A stretch of 64,000 nt of DNA from Desulfovibrio sp. (GCF_009712225.1 NZ_WASP01000006.1:930875-994874), one strand, 5' to 3'; positions 8,586 to 17,264 are shown, numbered from the stretch's first letter. The notes: generated from the letters alone by a model not told the origin. Program-made: numbers and translations.

Positions 8586-9679
8586 TACTGGCCGAGGATG
8601 CCGCCGATTCCGGGCTTGAGCTCAAGCGCAACAAGATTCTGCTTGTGGATGATGCGCCGGAAAACCTGCGCATTCTCAGCGAGTGCCTGCGCGACAGGTA
8701 CACCATCATGTTTGCCAAAAACGGGCCGGACGCCCTGCGTCTTGCCATGCGTCAGCCCCCGCCCGACCTGATACTGCTCGACGTCATCATGCCGGGTATG
8801 GACGGCTACGAAGTGTGCCGCCGCCTGCGCGACGACACGCAGACCCGCGACATCCCCATCATGTTCATCACCGCGCAGAATGAAGAAACCGACGAGGCCA
8901 AAGGGCTCTCGCTTGGCGCGCAGGACTACATAACAAAGCCCTTCCGCTCTTCTCTGGTGCGCAACCGAGTTGCCAACCAGCTCAAGTACAAGCGCTACCG
9001 TGATCACCTCAACGACATGGTGCACGAGCGCACGCGCCAGCTGGCCCTTACGCAGGAAGCCACCATTCACGCCATGGCAAGCCTTGCAGAATGGCGCGAT
9101 ACGGAAACAGGCGCGCACATCAAGCGTACGCAGAACTATGTGAAGGCTCTGGCCGTCTACATTGCCCAGCTGCCCAACTACCGGGAGGAACTGGATAAAG
9201 ACGCCATCGCATGGCTTTACCTTTCCGCGCCTCTGCACGATGTGGGCAAGGTTGCCATTGCCGATACGGTGCTGCACAAGCCCGGCCCTCTCACAGACGA
9301 GGAATACGAGGCCATGAAGGAGCACACCACGCATGGTCGCGCGGTGCTTGCCTCGGCAGACAAGTTTCTGGGTGAAAATTCCTTTTTGCGCATCGCCAGC
9401 GACATCGCTTACTGCCACCACGAACGCTGGGACGGCAAGGGCTATCCGCGCGGTCTGACGGGCAAGGAGATTCCGCTTTCGGCCCGGCTCATGAGCGTGG
9501 CCGACGTGTACGACGCCCTGCGCAGCAAGCGCGTGTACAAACCGGCCATGCCGCACGAAACAGCCGCGCGCATTATTGTAGACGGCAAGGGTACGCAGTT
9601 TGACCCCGAAGTGGTGGATGCCTTTGTGGCCTTGCAGGAACAGTTCCGCTCCATTGCAGAAAAGTATTCAGATGTGTAG
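8582..9679 (+). CDS. Response regulator with HD-GYP c-di-GMP phosphodiesterase domain
   Basis: The N terminus (about residues 15-135) is a CheY-like receiver: KILLVDDAPEN acidic pocket, phosphoacceptor Asp in LILLDVIMPGMDG, Thr in MFITAQ and Lys in YITKPF. The C-terminal domain is HD-GYP: LHDVGK gives the HD pair, and HHERWDGKGYPRG is the GYP signature. It should hydrolyse cyclic di-GMP once phosphorylated by an unseen histidine kinase. It is the last gene of the mla operon by overlap, which suggests co-transcription of envelope lipid traffic with a c-di-GMP output. No ribosome-site conflict was seen. Confidence 0.93.
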   Translation: MILAEDAADSGLELKRNKILLVDDAPENLRILSECLRDRYTIMFAKNGPDALRLAMRQPPPDLILLDVIMPGMDGYEVCRRLRDDTQTRDIPIMFITAQNEETDEAKGLSLGAQDYITKPFRSSLVRNRVANQLKYKRYRDHLNDMVHERTRQLALTQEATIHAMASLAEWRDTETGAHIKRTQNYVKALAVYIAQLPNYREELDKDAIAWLYLSAPLHDVGKVAIADTVLHKPGPLTDEEYEAMKEHTTHGRAVLASADKFLGENSFLRIASDIAYCHHERWDGKGYPRGLTGKEIPLSARLMSVADVYDALRSKRVYKPAMPHETAARIIVDGKGTQFDPEVVDAFVALQEQFRSIAEKYSDV

Positions 9680-9781
9680 GCCTCGCTGGCTGGCATGACA
9701 GTCTGAGGGTGCAGCGGCTGCCGGGCAGAAACATGGGCAGGACCTTACAGCCAGAGGCCAGCCGCCGCACCGGCCGTGCCG

Positions 9782-10159
9782 TTAGGCATCGTGCCCGGCA
9801 AACACATCCCTGGCGGCAAAGAGGCCGTTGAGCGCGGCGGGAAAACCCGCGTACACGGCCATCTGCATGATGACCTCCAGTATTTCCTGCCGGGTGCAGC
9901 CCACATGCAGGGCCGCGCCAATGTGCACACGCAGCTGGGGCGCTGCATTGCCCATGGCCGTAAGCGCTGCCACCACCGCTATTTCGCGGCTTTTCAGATC
10001 AAGCCCGTCACGCGAATAAATGTCGCCGAAGGGAAACTCCACGAGATAGCGCGCAAAGTCGGGGCTGATGGCCCGCACACTCTCCAGCACTTCCTCACCG
10101 CCTCTTCCGTCCACCTTTTCCAGCATGGCAAGCCCTGTGGCATAACGATCGCTTTGCAT
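9782..10159 (-). CDS. Carboxymuconolactone decarboxylase family protein
   Basis: A 125-aa single-domain protein of the carboxymuconolactone decarboxylase/AhpD-like all-helical family. The core segment HIGAALHVGCTRQEILEVIM, followed by AVYAGFPAALNG, is diagnostic. One Cys sits in the GCT motif and no CxxC pair is present, so it resembles the decarboxylase branch rather than AhpD peroxidase. The start at 10159 is set by AGGAGAA 6 bases upstream. It is divergent from the LysR gene, and such pairs are often regulator and target. Real substrate unknown. Confidence 0.82.
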   Translation of the reverse strand: MQSDRYATGLAMLEKVDGRGGEEVLESVRAISPDFARYLVEFPFGDIYSRDGLDLKSREIAVVAALTAMGNAAPQLRVHIGAALHVGCTRQEILEVIMQMAVYAGFPAALNGLFAARDVFAGHDA

Positions 10160-10264
10160 GGCAATTCTCCTGTTTCCGGCCGCCGCAGCATGCAGCGACC
10201 ACAGCCCCTTTGTAGGCGTGGGCCCGGTCTTTGCCTCTTGCCATTTTGGTGATACCTTTAAGGC

Positions 10265-11236
10265 ATGGCAAACGATCTGTTTGAAAACCCGGACTGGCGG
10301 CTGCTGCGCTATTTTTCGATCATTGCCGAAGAAGGCAGCATGCGCCGCGCCGCGGAGCGGCTGTACATGACCCAGCCGCCCCTGAGCAGACACATGAAGC
10401 GTCTGGAAGAAATGTTGGGGGTCACACTGTTTACGCGGCACAGCAAGGGTCTGACCCTCACCAGACAAGGGCAGGAAGTGCTGCACATTGCCCGCCCGGT
10501 GCTGGCAGCGCAGGATGCTGCCAGCAAAACCCTGCGGGCCATGGGGCAGCGGGCAGCAAGGGCGGGTGCGGCACTCGCACTTGGCCTCAGCACCGCTTTT
10601 GAGCAGGGTGTATTTGCTGGCTTTGTGCGGCACATGGAAGAACACTGGCATGGCCCGGTGCGGTTTGTGCGGCAGTCATCCCCGCAGCTGGCGCGCGCGG
10701 TTCGCCGGGGCAGGCTGAACGCAGCCCTTGTTGCCCTGCCTCTCGAAACCCCGGGCCTGCGCGTGAGCCCGCTGCCTCATGCGGAATCCCTGCTGGCGGC
10801 CCTGCCTGCGGCGTGGGCAAAGCCTGAAACAGGGCACATGCACTTGCAGGATATGAACGGCAGGGCTCTCTTCTGGTTCCGGCGCGAGGTTAACCCCGCT
10901 TTTTTCGACCACATGCGCGGTCTGTTTGCGCATGTTGGCTTTGCGCCACTATATATTGAAGAACCGGAAGAATACGATGTTTTGCTGGCCCGCATAGCGC
11001 AGGGCGAAGGCATGGGGTTGCTGCCGCATTCGTTTTCGGCCATCGGACGGCAGGGCGTGTTTTTTCAGCCGATTGAAGAAGCCAGCCTGATGCAGATGCG
11101 CCTTGGTCTGATACTGCCCGCTAGTGGTGCAGGGCAGGATGCTTGCCGGGATGATGCCACCGGATCAGCCGCAAACCATCTGGAGGAGCTGCTGAACGCA
11201 GCAGCCCAGCACCTTGGCGGCAAGCCCGTGCCATAA
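10265..11236 (+). CDS. LysR-family transcriptional regulator
   Basis: An N-terminal winged helix-turn-helix occupies about residues 10-70: LRYFSIIAEEGSMRRAAERLYMTQPPLSRHMKRLEE, with the typical QPPLSRH recognition helix. The C-terminal two-lobed effector domain follows and is slightly divergent from the usual. It reads away from the carboxymuconolactone decarboxylase-like gene across about 105 bases, so that gene is the likely target. The gene ends just before a hairpin that terminates grpE from the other side. Inducer unknown. Confidence 0.88.
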   Translation: MANDLFENPDWRLLRYFSIIAEEGSMRRAAERLYMTQPPLSRHMKRLEEMLGVTLFTRHSKGLTLTRQGQEVLHIARPVLAAQDAASKTLRAMGQRAARAGAALALGLSTAFEQGVFAGFVRHMEEHWHGPVRFVRQSSPQLARAVRRGRLNAALVALPLETPGLRVSPLPHAESLLAALPAAWAKPETGHMHLQDMNGRALFWFRREVNPAFFDHMRGLFAHVGFAPLYIEEPEEYDVLLARIAQGEGMGLLPHSFSAIGRQGVFFQPIEEASLMQMRLGLILPASGAGQDACRDDATGSAANHLEELLNAAAQHLGGKPVP

Positions 11237-11240
11237 AAAA

Positions 11241-11266
11241 AGCCCGGCCACCAAAGCAGCCGGGCT
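11241..11266 (-). terminator. Rho-independent terminator of grpE
   Basis: The arms AGCCCGGC (11241-11248) and GCCGGGCT (11259-11266) form an 8-bp stem. Read on the minus strand, the stem is followed by a run of seven T, so it terminates grpE. It also lies 5 bases past the convergent LysR stop and may stop that transcript less efficiently. Confidence 0.85.
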
Positions 11267-11288
11267 GAGTGCGCAGCATTCAAAAAAA

Positions 11289-11945
11289 TTACTGTTTTAC
11301 CATAACCTTGGCGGGGCGCAGCAGACGATCACCAAGCTTGAAGCCGCGTTGCAGCACGCGCGCCACTGAATTGGGCGCAAAGTCTGGCCGGTCTTCAAAG
11401 CCCACGGCTTCGTGCACATTGGGGTCGAATTCTTCGCCTTCTTCACCAAGCGGTTTAAGCCCGTGCTTTTCCACAGCTTCAAGCAACAGCTTGTGGGTCA
11501 TGGCCACACCTTGCAGCATGTCCTTGCAGGCTTCACTCTTGCTGCCGTAGCGCAGGGCCAGATCAAGGTTGTCGAGCGTGGGCAGCAGGTCGCCCAGAAC
11601 CTTTTCAGCCGCATAGCGCATCTGTTCCTCATGCTCGCGGGTGAGGCGCTTTTTGAAATTGTCCATCTCGGCGGCGTTGCGCAGGCGCAGTTCGGTGAGC
11701 TCGGCTTTACAGCGCTCTTCAATGATGCTCTCGGCAGAGGCTGCATGTTCGGCAGCTGGTGCGGTCTCGTCCTGCTCTGCAGCGGAAGTTGCATTTTTGC
11801 CCGTGGTTTGCCCAAACAAAATGCCGTCCTGTTCAAGAAAACCATCTTCCGACCGGGTGCAATGGCAATCTGCCTCGTTCTCGCCGTGGCCGCCCTGTTG
11901 ACCGCCCTGCTGCCCGAATGAATGGTTCATTTTATGACGCTGCAT
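11289..11945 (-). CDS. grpE: Nucleotide exchange factor GrpE
   Basis: GrpE releases ADP from DnaK in the heat-shock chaperone cycle. The N-terminal 70 residues are a low-complexity Gly/Gln/His/Glu-rich tail. A long coiled coil then begins (ELTELRLRNAAEMDNFKKRL), followed by the four-helix and beta-wing core with VLGDLLPTLDNLDLAL, FDPNVHEAVG and VARVLQRGFKLGDRLLRPA, the family's hallmark C terminus. A perfect AGGAGG lies 6 bases before the ATG. A consensus-like sigma-70 promoter lies upstream. dnaK is not adjacent in this window. Confidence 0.95.
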   Translation of the reverse strand: MQRHKMNHSFGQQGGQQGGHGENEADCHCTRSEDGFLEQDGILFGQTTGKNATSAAEQDETAPAAEHAASAESIIEERCKAELTELRLRNAAEMDNFKKRLTREHEEQMRYAAEKVLGDLLPTLDNLDLALRYGSKSEACKDMLQGVAMTHKLLLEAVEKHGLKPLGEEGEEFDPNVHEAVGFEDRPDFAPNSVARVLQRGFKLGDRLLRPAKVMVKQ

Positions 11946-11988
11946 GCTTCCTCCTGAATCGCCCCGCTGGGGTCGTGATGCTTCACGT

Positions 11989-12017
11989 TAAGTAAGTATG
12001 CTTATCCGCCCTGTCAA
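11989..12017 (-). promoter_or_regulatory. Sigma-70-type promoter of grpE
   Basis: On the minus strand TTGACA (12017-12012) and TACTTA (11994-11989) are 17 bases apart, and the grpE ATG follows about 45 bases later. TAAGTA is repeated immediately beside the -10. No CIRCE inverted repeat was seen. Confidence 0.6.
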
Positions 12018-12090
12018 GGCGCTGCCGTAACTGCAAAAAGTTTTGCCTCACGCCGCCCTGCTCTTGGGCCGTTCTACGGGCATCTGCGCC

Positions 12091-12119
12091 TCGACATTCT
12101 GCGGCTGCTTCTGTATATT
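12091..12119 (+). promoter_or_regulatory. Candidate promoter of hisD-purC
   Basis: TCGACA at 12091-12096 and TATATT at 12114-12119 are spaced by 17 bases, 26 bases before the hisD start. GGAATAG precedes the ATG as a weak ribosome site. Confidence 0.45.
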
Positions 12120-12145
12120 GCTCGCACCAGAAGAGGAATAGCACT

Positions 12146-13450
12146 ATGACATGCCGAATTTTGACACTGCAACATGAGCAGGAATGGCCCGAACTGGCCA
12201 CGTGGCTGCAGGGCCGGCACAACCCCGGCAACGGGGTGGAAAGCGCCGTAAACGACATTATCAGCGCTGTGCGACAAAAGGGCGACGATGCCCTTGTGGA
12301 GTACACCAGCAAATTTGACTGCCCAGACTTTGCCCCGCCACTGCGCGTGAGCGAGCAGGAAATAGCCAGGGCGGCCGCCTCTGTTACCATCGAAAGCCGC
12401 GAGGTTATTGGTGAGGCAGCGACAAATATACGCTCTTTTCACGAAGCCCAGGTTGAGAAATCGTGGTTTGTCACCAAGCCCGACGGCAGCATTCTCGGCC
12501 AGCAGGTTACCTCGGTAGACGCTGGCGGCCTGTATGTTCCCGGAGGCCAGGGTGGCAATACGCCCCTGGTTTCAAGCCTGCTCATGAGCGCCATTCCCGC
12601 CCAGGTGGCGGGCGTGCCGCGTCTTGCCGTATTTACCCCACCCCGCAATGATGGCACGGTCAACCCGCATATTCTTGCGGCAGCGCATCTGCTTGATATT
12701 GATGAAGTTTACCGCGTAGGCGGCGCATGGGCCATTGCGGCCATGGCCTACGGCACGCAGACCATTCAGCCTGTGGATGTTATTGCAGGTCCGGGCAATA
12801 TTTTTGTGACCACGGCCAAACGCCTTGTGCAGGGCATTGTGGGCATAGACATGATTGCGGGCCCCAGCGAAGTGCTGGTGCTGGCCGATTCTTCGGCCAA
12901 CCCCGCATGGCTTGCCGCAGACATGCTTTCGCAGGCAGAGCACGATGCCCTCGCCTCGGCCATCTGCATTACAGACGACCCCCGTCTGGCCGATGCCCTG
13001 CAGCAGGAACTGAAAAAGCAGTGCGCCGCTCTGCCCAGAGCCACCACCGCAGCCCGCGCTCTTGAAGACTGGAGCGCCATTGTGGTTACGCCCAATCTTT
13101 CCGTTGCTGTGGCCGTTGCCAACATGGTGGCCCCGGAACACCTTGAGCTGTGCACCCGCGACCCCTGGGCGGTACTGCCGTTTATACGGCACGCCGGGGC
13201 CGTGTTTATGGGCCAGCACAGCCCAGAACCCGTAGGCGACTATTTTGCCGGCCCCAACCACGTTTTGCCCACTCTGGGCACGGCCCGTTTTTCCTCGGCC
13301 CTTTCGGTGCAGACCTTCTGCAAAAAAACCAGCATCGTGGCCGCCTCTTCAACCTTTTTACAGCAGAACATGCAGTCCATAGCCGCCCTTGCCCGCCTTG
13401 AGGGTCTGGAAGCACACGCCCGCTCCGTAGAAGCGCGTGGAAAGAAATAG
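12146..13450 (+). CDS. hisD: Histidinol dehydrogenase
   Basis: HisD performs the last two NAD-dependent, zinc-dependent oxidations from L-histidinol to L-histidine. The 434-aa length is normal. Family motifs are in order: GGLYVPGGQ, GPGNIFVTTAKRLV, DMIAGPSEVLVLAD, QAEHDALASA and the late GPNHVLPTLGTARF. The catalytic Glu-His segment lies in VAPEHLEL. purC follows after 27 bases on the same strand, so histidine and purine genes may share a transcript here, which is a sensible pairing because the two pathways share AICAR. No other his genes are in the window. Confidence 0.96.
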   Translation: MTCRILTLQHEQEWPELATWLQGRHNPGNGVESAVNDIISAVRQKGDDALVEYTSKFDCPDFAPPLRVSEQEIARAAASVTIESREVIGEAATNIRSFHEAQVEKSWFVTKPDGSILGQQVTSVDAGGLYVPGGQGGNTPLVSSLLMSAIPAQVAGVPRLAVFTPPRNDGTVNPHILAAAHLLDIDEVYRVGGAWAIAAMAYGTQTIQPVDVIAGPGNIFVTTAKRLVQGIVGIDMIAGPSEVLVLADSSANPAWLAADMLSQAEHDALASAICITDDPRLADALQQELKKQCAALPRATTAARALEDWSAIVVTPNLSVAVAVANMVAPEHLELCTRDPWAVLPFIRHAGAVFMGQHSPEPVGDYFAGPNHVLPTLGTARFSSALSVQTFCKKTSIVAASSTFLQQNMQSIAALARLEGLEAHARSVEARGKK

Positions 13451-13477
13451 CAAGGGCTAGAGGAATCAGGAGCCATC

Positions 13478-14359
13478 ATGAAAGTCGTGGTAAAAACCGA
13501 GATCAGCGCCTATCCCCTGCTTTCACGCGGGAAAGTGCGTGATATCTATGATGTGGACGAAAAAACCCTGCTCATTGTCACCACTGACCGCATGTCGGCC
13601 TTTGATGTGATCATGAACGAGCCCATCCCCTACAAGGGCGTGATCCTTAACCAGATCACTCTGTTCTGGATGGAAAAGTTCAAGGATATCATTCCCAACC
13701 ACTTGGTCGAAAGCGACGTAAACCGCTTTCCCGCTGCCCTTGCCCCCTGGAAGGACGAGCTCGAAGGCCGCGCCGTTATCGTGCGCAAGGCCAAGCCCCT
13801 GCCTGTGGAATGCATTGTTCGCGGTTACATCACCGGCTCTGGATGGAAGGACTACAAGGCCACTGGATCGGTGTGCGGCTACAAGCTGCCCGCCAACCTG
13901 CGCGAATCGGACAAGCTTGAACCCGCGCTGTTCACTCCCTCGACCAAGGCCGAACTGGGCAAGCACGATGAGAACATCAGCGTAGCCCAGGCTGCGGAAC
14001 TGCTGGGTGCCGAAACCGCGGCCCAGGTCGAACGCACCACGCTTGCCATTTACGAGGCAGGGCGCACCTATGCCGCTGGTCGCGGTATTATCGTGGCCGA
14101 CACCAAGTTTGAATTTGGTTTCATCGACGGCAAGCTCCATCTTATTGATGAGGTGCTTACGCCCGATTCTTCGCGTTTCTGGCCTGCCGACCAGTACAAG
14201 CCCGGTCAGGGCCAGCCCAGCTTTGACAAGCAGTACCTGCGCGACTGGCTTGAAAAGCAGCCCTGGAACAAGCAGCCCCCGCCGCCTGCTCTGCCTGAAG
14301 AGATCATCAAGGCCACGGCGAACCGCTACCAGGAAGCTTACGACATTCTCACAAAGTAA
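13478..14359 (+). CDS. purC: SAICAR synthase
   Basis: PurC condenses CAIR with aspartate using ATP in purine synthesis. The N terminus contains the diagnostic [20 protein letters not shown] and [10 protein letters not shown] segments. [18 protein letters not shown] and [12 protein letters not shown] follow, and [15 protein letters not shown] completes the family signature. At 293 aa it belongs to the longer bacterial/yeast-like form. A GGAATCAGGAG stretch precedes the ATG. It ends 8 bases before a strong hairpin. Confidence 0.96.
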   Translation: MKVVVKTEISAYPLLSRGKVRDIYDVDEKTLLIVTTDRMSAFDVIMNEPIPYKGVILNQITLFWMEKFKDIIPNHLVESDVNRFPAALAPWKDELEGRAVIVRKAKPLPVECIVRGYITGSGWKDYKATGSVCGYKLPANLRESDKLEPALFTPSTKAELGKHDENISVAQAAELLGAETAAQVERTTLAIYEAGRTYAAGRGIIVADTKFEFGFIDGKLHLIDEVLTPDSSRFWPADQYKPGQGQPSFDKQYLRDWLEKQPWNKQPPPPALPEEIIKATANRYQEAYDILTK

Positions 14360-14367
14360 CAAATCAA

Positions 14368-14397
14368 GCGCGTCCGGCACAGCAGTGCTGGACGCGC
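14368..14397 (+). terminator. Hairpin terminator after purC
   Basis: A 13-bp stem, GCGCGTCCGGCAC with GTGCTGGACGCGC (one G-U pair), has a 4-base loop. The following tract is only weakly T-rich (a T7 run lies about 20 bases on), so termination may be imperfect. Confidence 0.65.
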
Positions 14398-14500
14398 ATT
14401 GGCGTGACAGGCATGGCGTTTTTTTCACAAGCGCCAGTCTGATTCACGGGTCCGTCGTCCACTGTCCGACAGTGCCGCGCATTCCTCATGCGGCTGTTTA

Positions 14501-14528
14501 TTGCCTGGGCGCGAGCTGTCGCTATTCT
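14501..14528 (+). promoter_or_regulatory. Candidate promoter of fabI
   Basis: TTGCCT (14501-14506) and TATTCT (14523-14528) have a 16-base spacer, about 55 bases ahead of the fabI ATG. The remaining 14398-14500 spacer shows no gene. Confidence 0.4.
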
Positions 14529-14581
14529 AAAATACCCTTTGTCCGATTTATTCGGCTTGCATTGTTTTTTCAGGAGGATCC

Positions 14582-15352
14582 ATGCTGCTGCAAGGAAAGA
14601 AAGCTCTTATACTGGGTTTGGCCAACAACAGAAGCATTGCCTACGGCATTGCCAACGCTCTTAAAGAACAGGGCGCGCGCCTTGCCTTCAACTATGTGGG
14701 CGAAGCCATCAAGAAGCGTGTTGAACCCCTGAGCGAAGAGCTCGGTGGTGAATTTACCTTTCAGTGTGACGTATGCGACGACGCGCAGATCCAGTCTGCC
14801 GCTGATCTGGTGAAAGAAAAATGGGGCGATCTGGATATTCTTGTGCATTCCGTGGCCTATGCCAATCGCGAAGACCTGGGCGGCCGTTTTGTGGACACCT
14901 CGCGCGAGGGCTTTCGCCTTGCGCTCGACGTTTCTGCCTACTCGCTCACCGGTGTTTGCCGCGCCTTTGAACCCCTGCTCCACGAGGGCTCCTCGGTGTT
15001 GACCATGACCTATCACGGCTCCACCCAGGTTATTCCCGGCTACAACGTCATGGGTGTTGCCAAGGCCGCTCTTGAAGCCTCGGTGCGCTATCTGGCGTGC
15101 GACTTTGGCACCAAGGGCATCCGCGTCAACGCCATCAGCGCTGGCCCTATCAAAACCCTTGCTGCCTCTGCTGTTTCCAGCATGAAAGACCTGTGCAACA
15201 TTGTTGACCGCAATGCCCCCCTGCACCGCAACGTCACCACCGGCGACGTGGGTGGCACGGCCCTGTTCCTCGCCTCTGACCTCGCCCATGCGGTGACCGG
15301 TCAGGTGGTCTACGTAGACAGCGGTTTCAGCACCATCGGCGTGATGTCCTAG
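14582..15352 (+). CDS. fabI: Enoyl-[acyl-carrier-protein] reductase FabI
   Basis: FabI carries out the last, NADH-dependent reduction in each fatty-acid elongation cycle. It is a short-chain-dehydrogenase-type enzyme of normal length (256 aa). The nucleotide site is GLANNRSIAYGIA. The catalytic FabI signature Tyr-x6-Lys is in GYNVMGVAKAALEAS. IRVNAISAGPIKTLAASAV and VYVDSGF close the fold. AGGAGG lies 6 bases before the ATG. It is followed about 105 bases later by a tiny membrane protein gene on the same strand. Confidence 0.96.
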   Translation: MLLQGKKALILGLANNRSIAYGIANALKEQGARLAFNYVGEAIKKRVEPLSEELGGEFTFQCDVCDDAQIQSAADLVKEKWGDLDILVHSVAYANREDLGGRFVDTSREGFRLALDVSAYSLTGVCRAFEPLLHEGSSVLTMTYHGSTQVIPGYNVMGVAKAALEASVRYLACDFGTKGIRVNAISAGPIKTLAASAVSSMKDLCNIVDRNAPLHRNVTTGDVGGTALFLASDLAHAVTGQVVYVDSGFSTIGVMS

Positions 15353-15458
15353 CAGCCACAGCCGCCGCCCCGGCCCCGCGCCTTGGCGGCGCAACCCGAA
15401 CGTGCGTGCGCGCACCAGCGCGGCCTCAGCAGCCTGATGCCGTCAGAAGGATCGAACC

Positions 15459-15599
15459 ATGGACACCCTGACCCTGAACGCTGTGGGCATTACCGTTATG
15501 GCTATCTTTGGCTTGTGGGCCTTCTACCGCGCCGCGCAGATCACCAAAAAGCGCCGCCGCGAAGACGAGAAGAAAGACAAAGAGCGCAAGGACGACTAG
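15459..15599 (+). CDS. Small single-pass membrane protein, 46 aa
   Basis: The protein begins MDTLTLNAVGITVMAIFGLW. One hydrophobic helix covers about residues 5-25, and the last 18 residues are almost entirely Lys, Arg, Glu and Asp, giving an inside-positive tail. AGAAGGA lies 7 bases before the ATG and a terminator hairpin follows 30 bases after the stop, so expression is well supported. The layout resembles small respiratory or assembly subunits (CcoQ-like) or regulatory small proteins, but no specific family is recognised. Confidence 0.65.
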   Translation: MDTLTLNAVGITVMAIFGLWAFYRAAQITKKRRREDEKKDKERKDD

Positions 15600-15628
15600 A
15601 GGCGCACATACTGCCTGAATTGAAATGC

Positions 15629-15660
15629 AAGGCCCGTTTGGCGCAAGCTGGACGGGCCTT
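15629..15660 (+). terminator. Hairpin terminator after small membrane protein
   Basis: AAGGCCCGT (15629-15637) pairs with ACGGGCCTT (15652-15660). The stem is followed by a short T-containing tract (GTTTG). The spacer from here to the tRNA promoter holds no gene. Confidence 0.6.
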
Positions 15661-15857
15661 GTTTGCCCAGACTGCACGGCCCCGCTCTTGCGGCACGTTT
15701 GCTGCGCCACTGCGGATTTTACGGGCAGCAGTTTTTTCAAGTTTGCCAGTGCAGCTGTTTGCCTACAGCTTTATGGCCTGCGGCAGGTTTCGTGGGCGAC
15801 TTGCCCTCGCGCGGATCAAAAAAATTTGCAACAATCCGCCCATATTTGATTTTTTTG

Positions 15858-15885
15858 CTTGCAATTCTTTAGAGGCTGCTATACA
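15858..15885 (+). promoter_or_regulatory. Candidate tRNA-Ser promoter
   Basis: CTTGCA (15858-15863) and TATACA (15880-15885) are 16 bases apart. They lie about 34 bases before the mature tRNA 5' end, in an AT-rich stretch. Confidence 0.5.
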
Positions 15886-15919
15886 AGTATTCGGCTTTGA
15901 GCGGTGAACATCACCGAAT

Positions 15920-16011
15920 GGAGAGGTGTCCGAGCTGGTCTAAGGAGCACGATTGGAAATCGTGTGTACGTTAATAGCGTACCGGGAGTTCGAATCTCCC
16001 CCTCTCCGCCA
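15920..16011 (+). tRNA. tRNA-Ser (anticodon GGA)
   Basis: The acceptor arms GGAGAGG (15920-15926) and CCTCTCC (16001-16007) pair fully. The anticodon stem-loop CACGA-TTGGAAA-TCGTG gives anticodon GGA, which reads UCC/UCU codons. The long variable arm (GTGTACGTTAATAGCGTAC) marks a class II tRNA, and the T-arm carries GTTCGAATC. Discriminator G at 16008 is followed by an encoded CCA. A terminator follows directly. Confidence 0.97.
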
Positions 16012-16017
16012 GATTTC

Positions 16018-16056
16018 AAGGGGTTGCTGGAAACAGTAACCCCTTTCTGTTTTTCT
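16018..16056 (+). terminator. Rho-independent terminator of tRNA-Ser
   Basis: A 12-bp stem (16018-16029 with 16034-16045, one G-U pair) has a GAAA loop and is followed by a T-rich tract. Confidence 0.8.
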
Positions 16057-16177
16057 GCACCATTGCGCAGATGAGCAAGAAATTCACGCGTGCACTGCTC
16101 ATACTGTCGCTCCAGATCACACACGCATTTCCCCATGACCTGCTTTCAGTGCAACACCCTGCCGCCGGTATATACCA

Positions 16178-16711
16178 ATGAATTCTTTGAACCAGAATCT
16201 GTTTTTACTGCTCAATGCTGATGCCAACGCCAGCGCCTTCAGCATATGGCTGGGCCGCGCTCTGGCGGAATGGCCCGTGCCCATCGCCCTGCTGCTTGTG
16301 GCACTTGCCTGCTACAGACAGAACGACCGCAGGCTTTTTGTGGGGCGCACCCTGTTTGCCACTGCGCTGTCCATGGGGCTTGCCCTTGTCATGCGCTGCA
16401 CCATTTATAACCCCAGGCCATTTGTGCTGGGCCTTGGTCGCATGCTCATAGAGCACGATGCCACCACGTCCTTTCCCAGTTTTCACGCCACATTCCTGTT
16501 TTCGCTGGCTTTGCCGCTCTTTGCGCAAAGGAACACGCGCGGCACGGCTCTTGCCATCCTGTTGATGGGCCTTGGCATTGCCTGGGCAAGAGTGTTTGTG
16601 GGCGTGCACTACCCGTTTGATATGGCGGGCGCATTCATTACCTCGGCCATTGTTGCCGTCATTGCCTGCGCGGTGTTCAAGCCCAAGACCAAATACCTGG
16701 CCGAACGCTGA
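16178..16711 (+). CDS. PAP2-superfamily phosphatase, undecaprenyl-diphosphatase-like
   Basis: This integral membrane phosphatase has four to five predicted helices in 177 aa. The three acid-phosphatase motifs are visible: the basic/RP block ending in YNPRP, SFPSFHA with its catalytic His, and RVFVGVHYPFD with the nucleophile His. Size and motif spacing fit BcrC/YbjG-type undecaprenyl-pyrophosphate phosphatases, which recycle the peptidoglycan lipid carrier on the periplasmic side. Other PAP2 lipid phosphatases cannot be ruled out. No ribosome site is obvious before the ATG. Confidence 0.82.
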   Translation: MNSLNQNLFLLLNADANASAFSIWLGRALAEWPVPIALLLVALACYRQNDRRLFVGRTLFATALSMGLALVMRCTIYNPRPFVLGLGRMLIEHDATTSFPSFHATFLFSLALPLFAQRNTRGTALAILLMGLGIAWARVFVGVHYPFDMAGAFITSAIVAVIACAVFKPKTKYLAER

Positions 16712-16794
16712 TACTGGCGAGATAGGTGGACATGAGGGCTGGCGCGCATACTGTGCGCCTCCCGCCCCTCTTTTGCCCTGCCACTCATTACATC

Positions 16795-17091
16795 TCACCT
16801 GCGGCGTGGGCCCGTGCCTTCATACAAGGCAAGAACCTTGAAAATATCACTCTGAACCTGTGAAAGCTCGTCATCCGCGGCATCGGCCTGCTGTTTCAGA
16901 ATTTTTTCTGCCCGTTTCAAAAAGGCATCAGCACCCTTGGTTTTGTAAGTTTCTTCGTTTCCCACAGCGATGTTGACCGTTTTGCCATCTCCAACGGGCG
17001 AAATCAGCATTTCCTGCCCATCATAAAGTACAAATACTTTTTCTTCCTTGCTTTTAAGAACATTTAAAACAAGACGTAATTTATAGTTCAT
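16795..17091 (-). CDS. Small protein, 98 aa, paralogue of 18188-18499
   Basis: Family not recognised. The central part, with VFVLYDGQEMLISPVGDGKT and then a KTKGADAFLKRAEKIL helix, matches the gene at 18188-18499 nearly position for position. This defines a small alpha/beta module of about 60 residues with variable ends. No signal peptide or membrane helix is present. The start at 17091 (MNYKLRL) is chosen for GGAG 6 bases upstream; a longer start at 17118 is possible. Both copies lie in an AT-richer pocket and flank an RRM gene. Confidence 0.7.
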   Translation of the reverse strand: MNYKLRLVLNVLKSKEEKVFVLYDGQEMLISPVGDGKTVNIAVGNEETYKTKGADAFLKRAEKILKQQADAADDELSQVQSDIFKVLALYEGTGPRRR

Positions 17092-17264
17092 AATTACTCC
17101 ATCATTTTGGACTATCAACTAAATATAATACAAACATATAGCTATAGTGTAAAAATAATTTTTAAAAAATAATTTTAATCATCATATCTAGCTGTTCAGA
17201 TTGATTATAGTTTAATAGAAGTTGCCTTTTATTCCAAATAACCACGATTTTTAAATAATATCTG
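17092..17264. other. AT-rich spacer between divergent genes
   Basis: About 170 AT-rich bases separate the minus-strand small gene from the RRM promoter. No gene or strong hairpin is seen. It probably holds both divergent promoters. Confidence 0.5.

Noticed and set aside
15879..16136. 85-codon minus-strand frame across the tRNA
   Set aside because: It reads through tRNA-Ser and its terminator; the tRNA fold is unambiguous.
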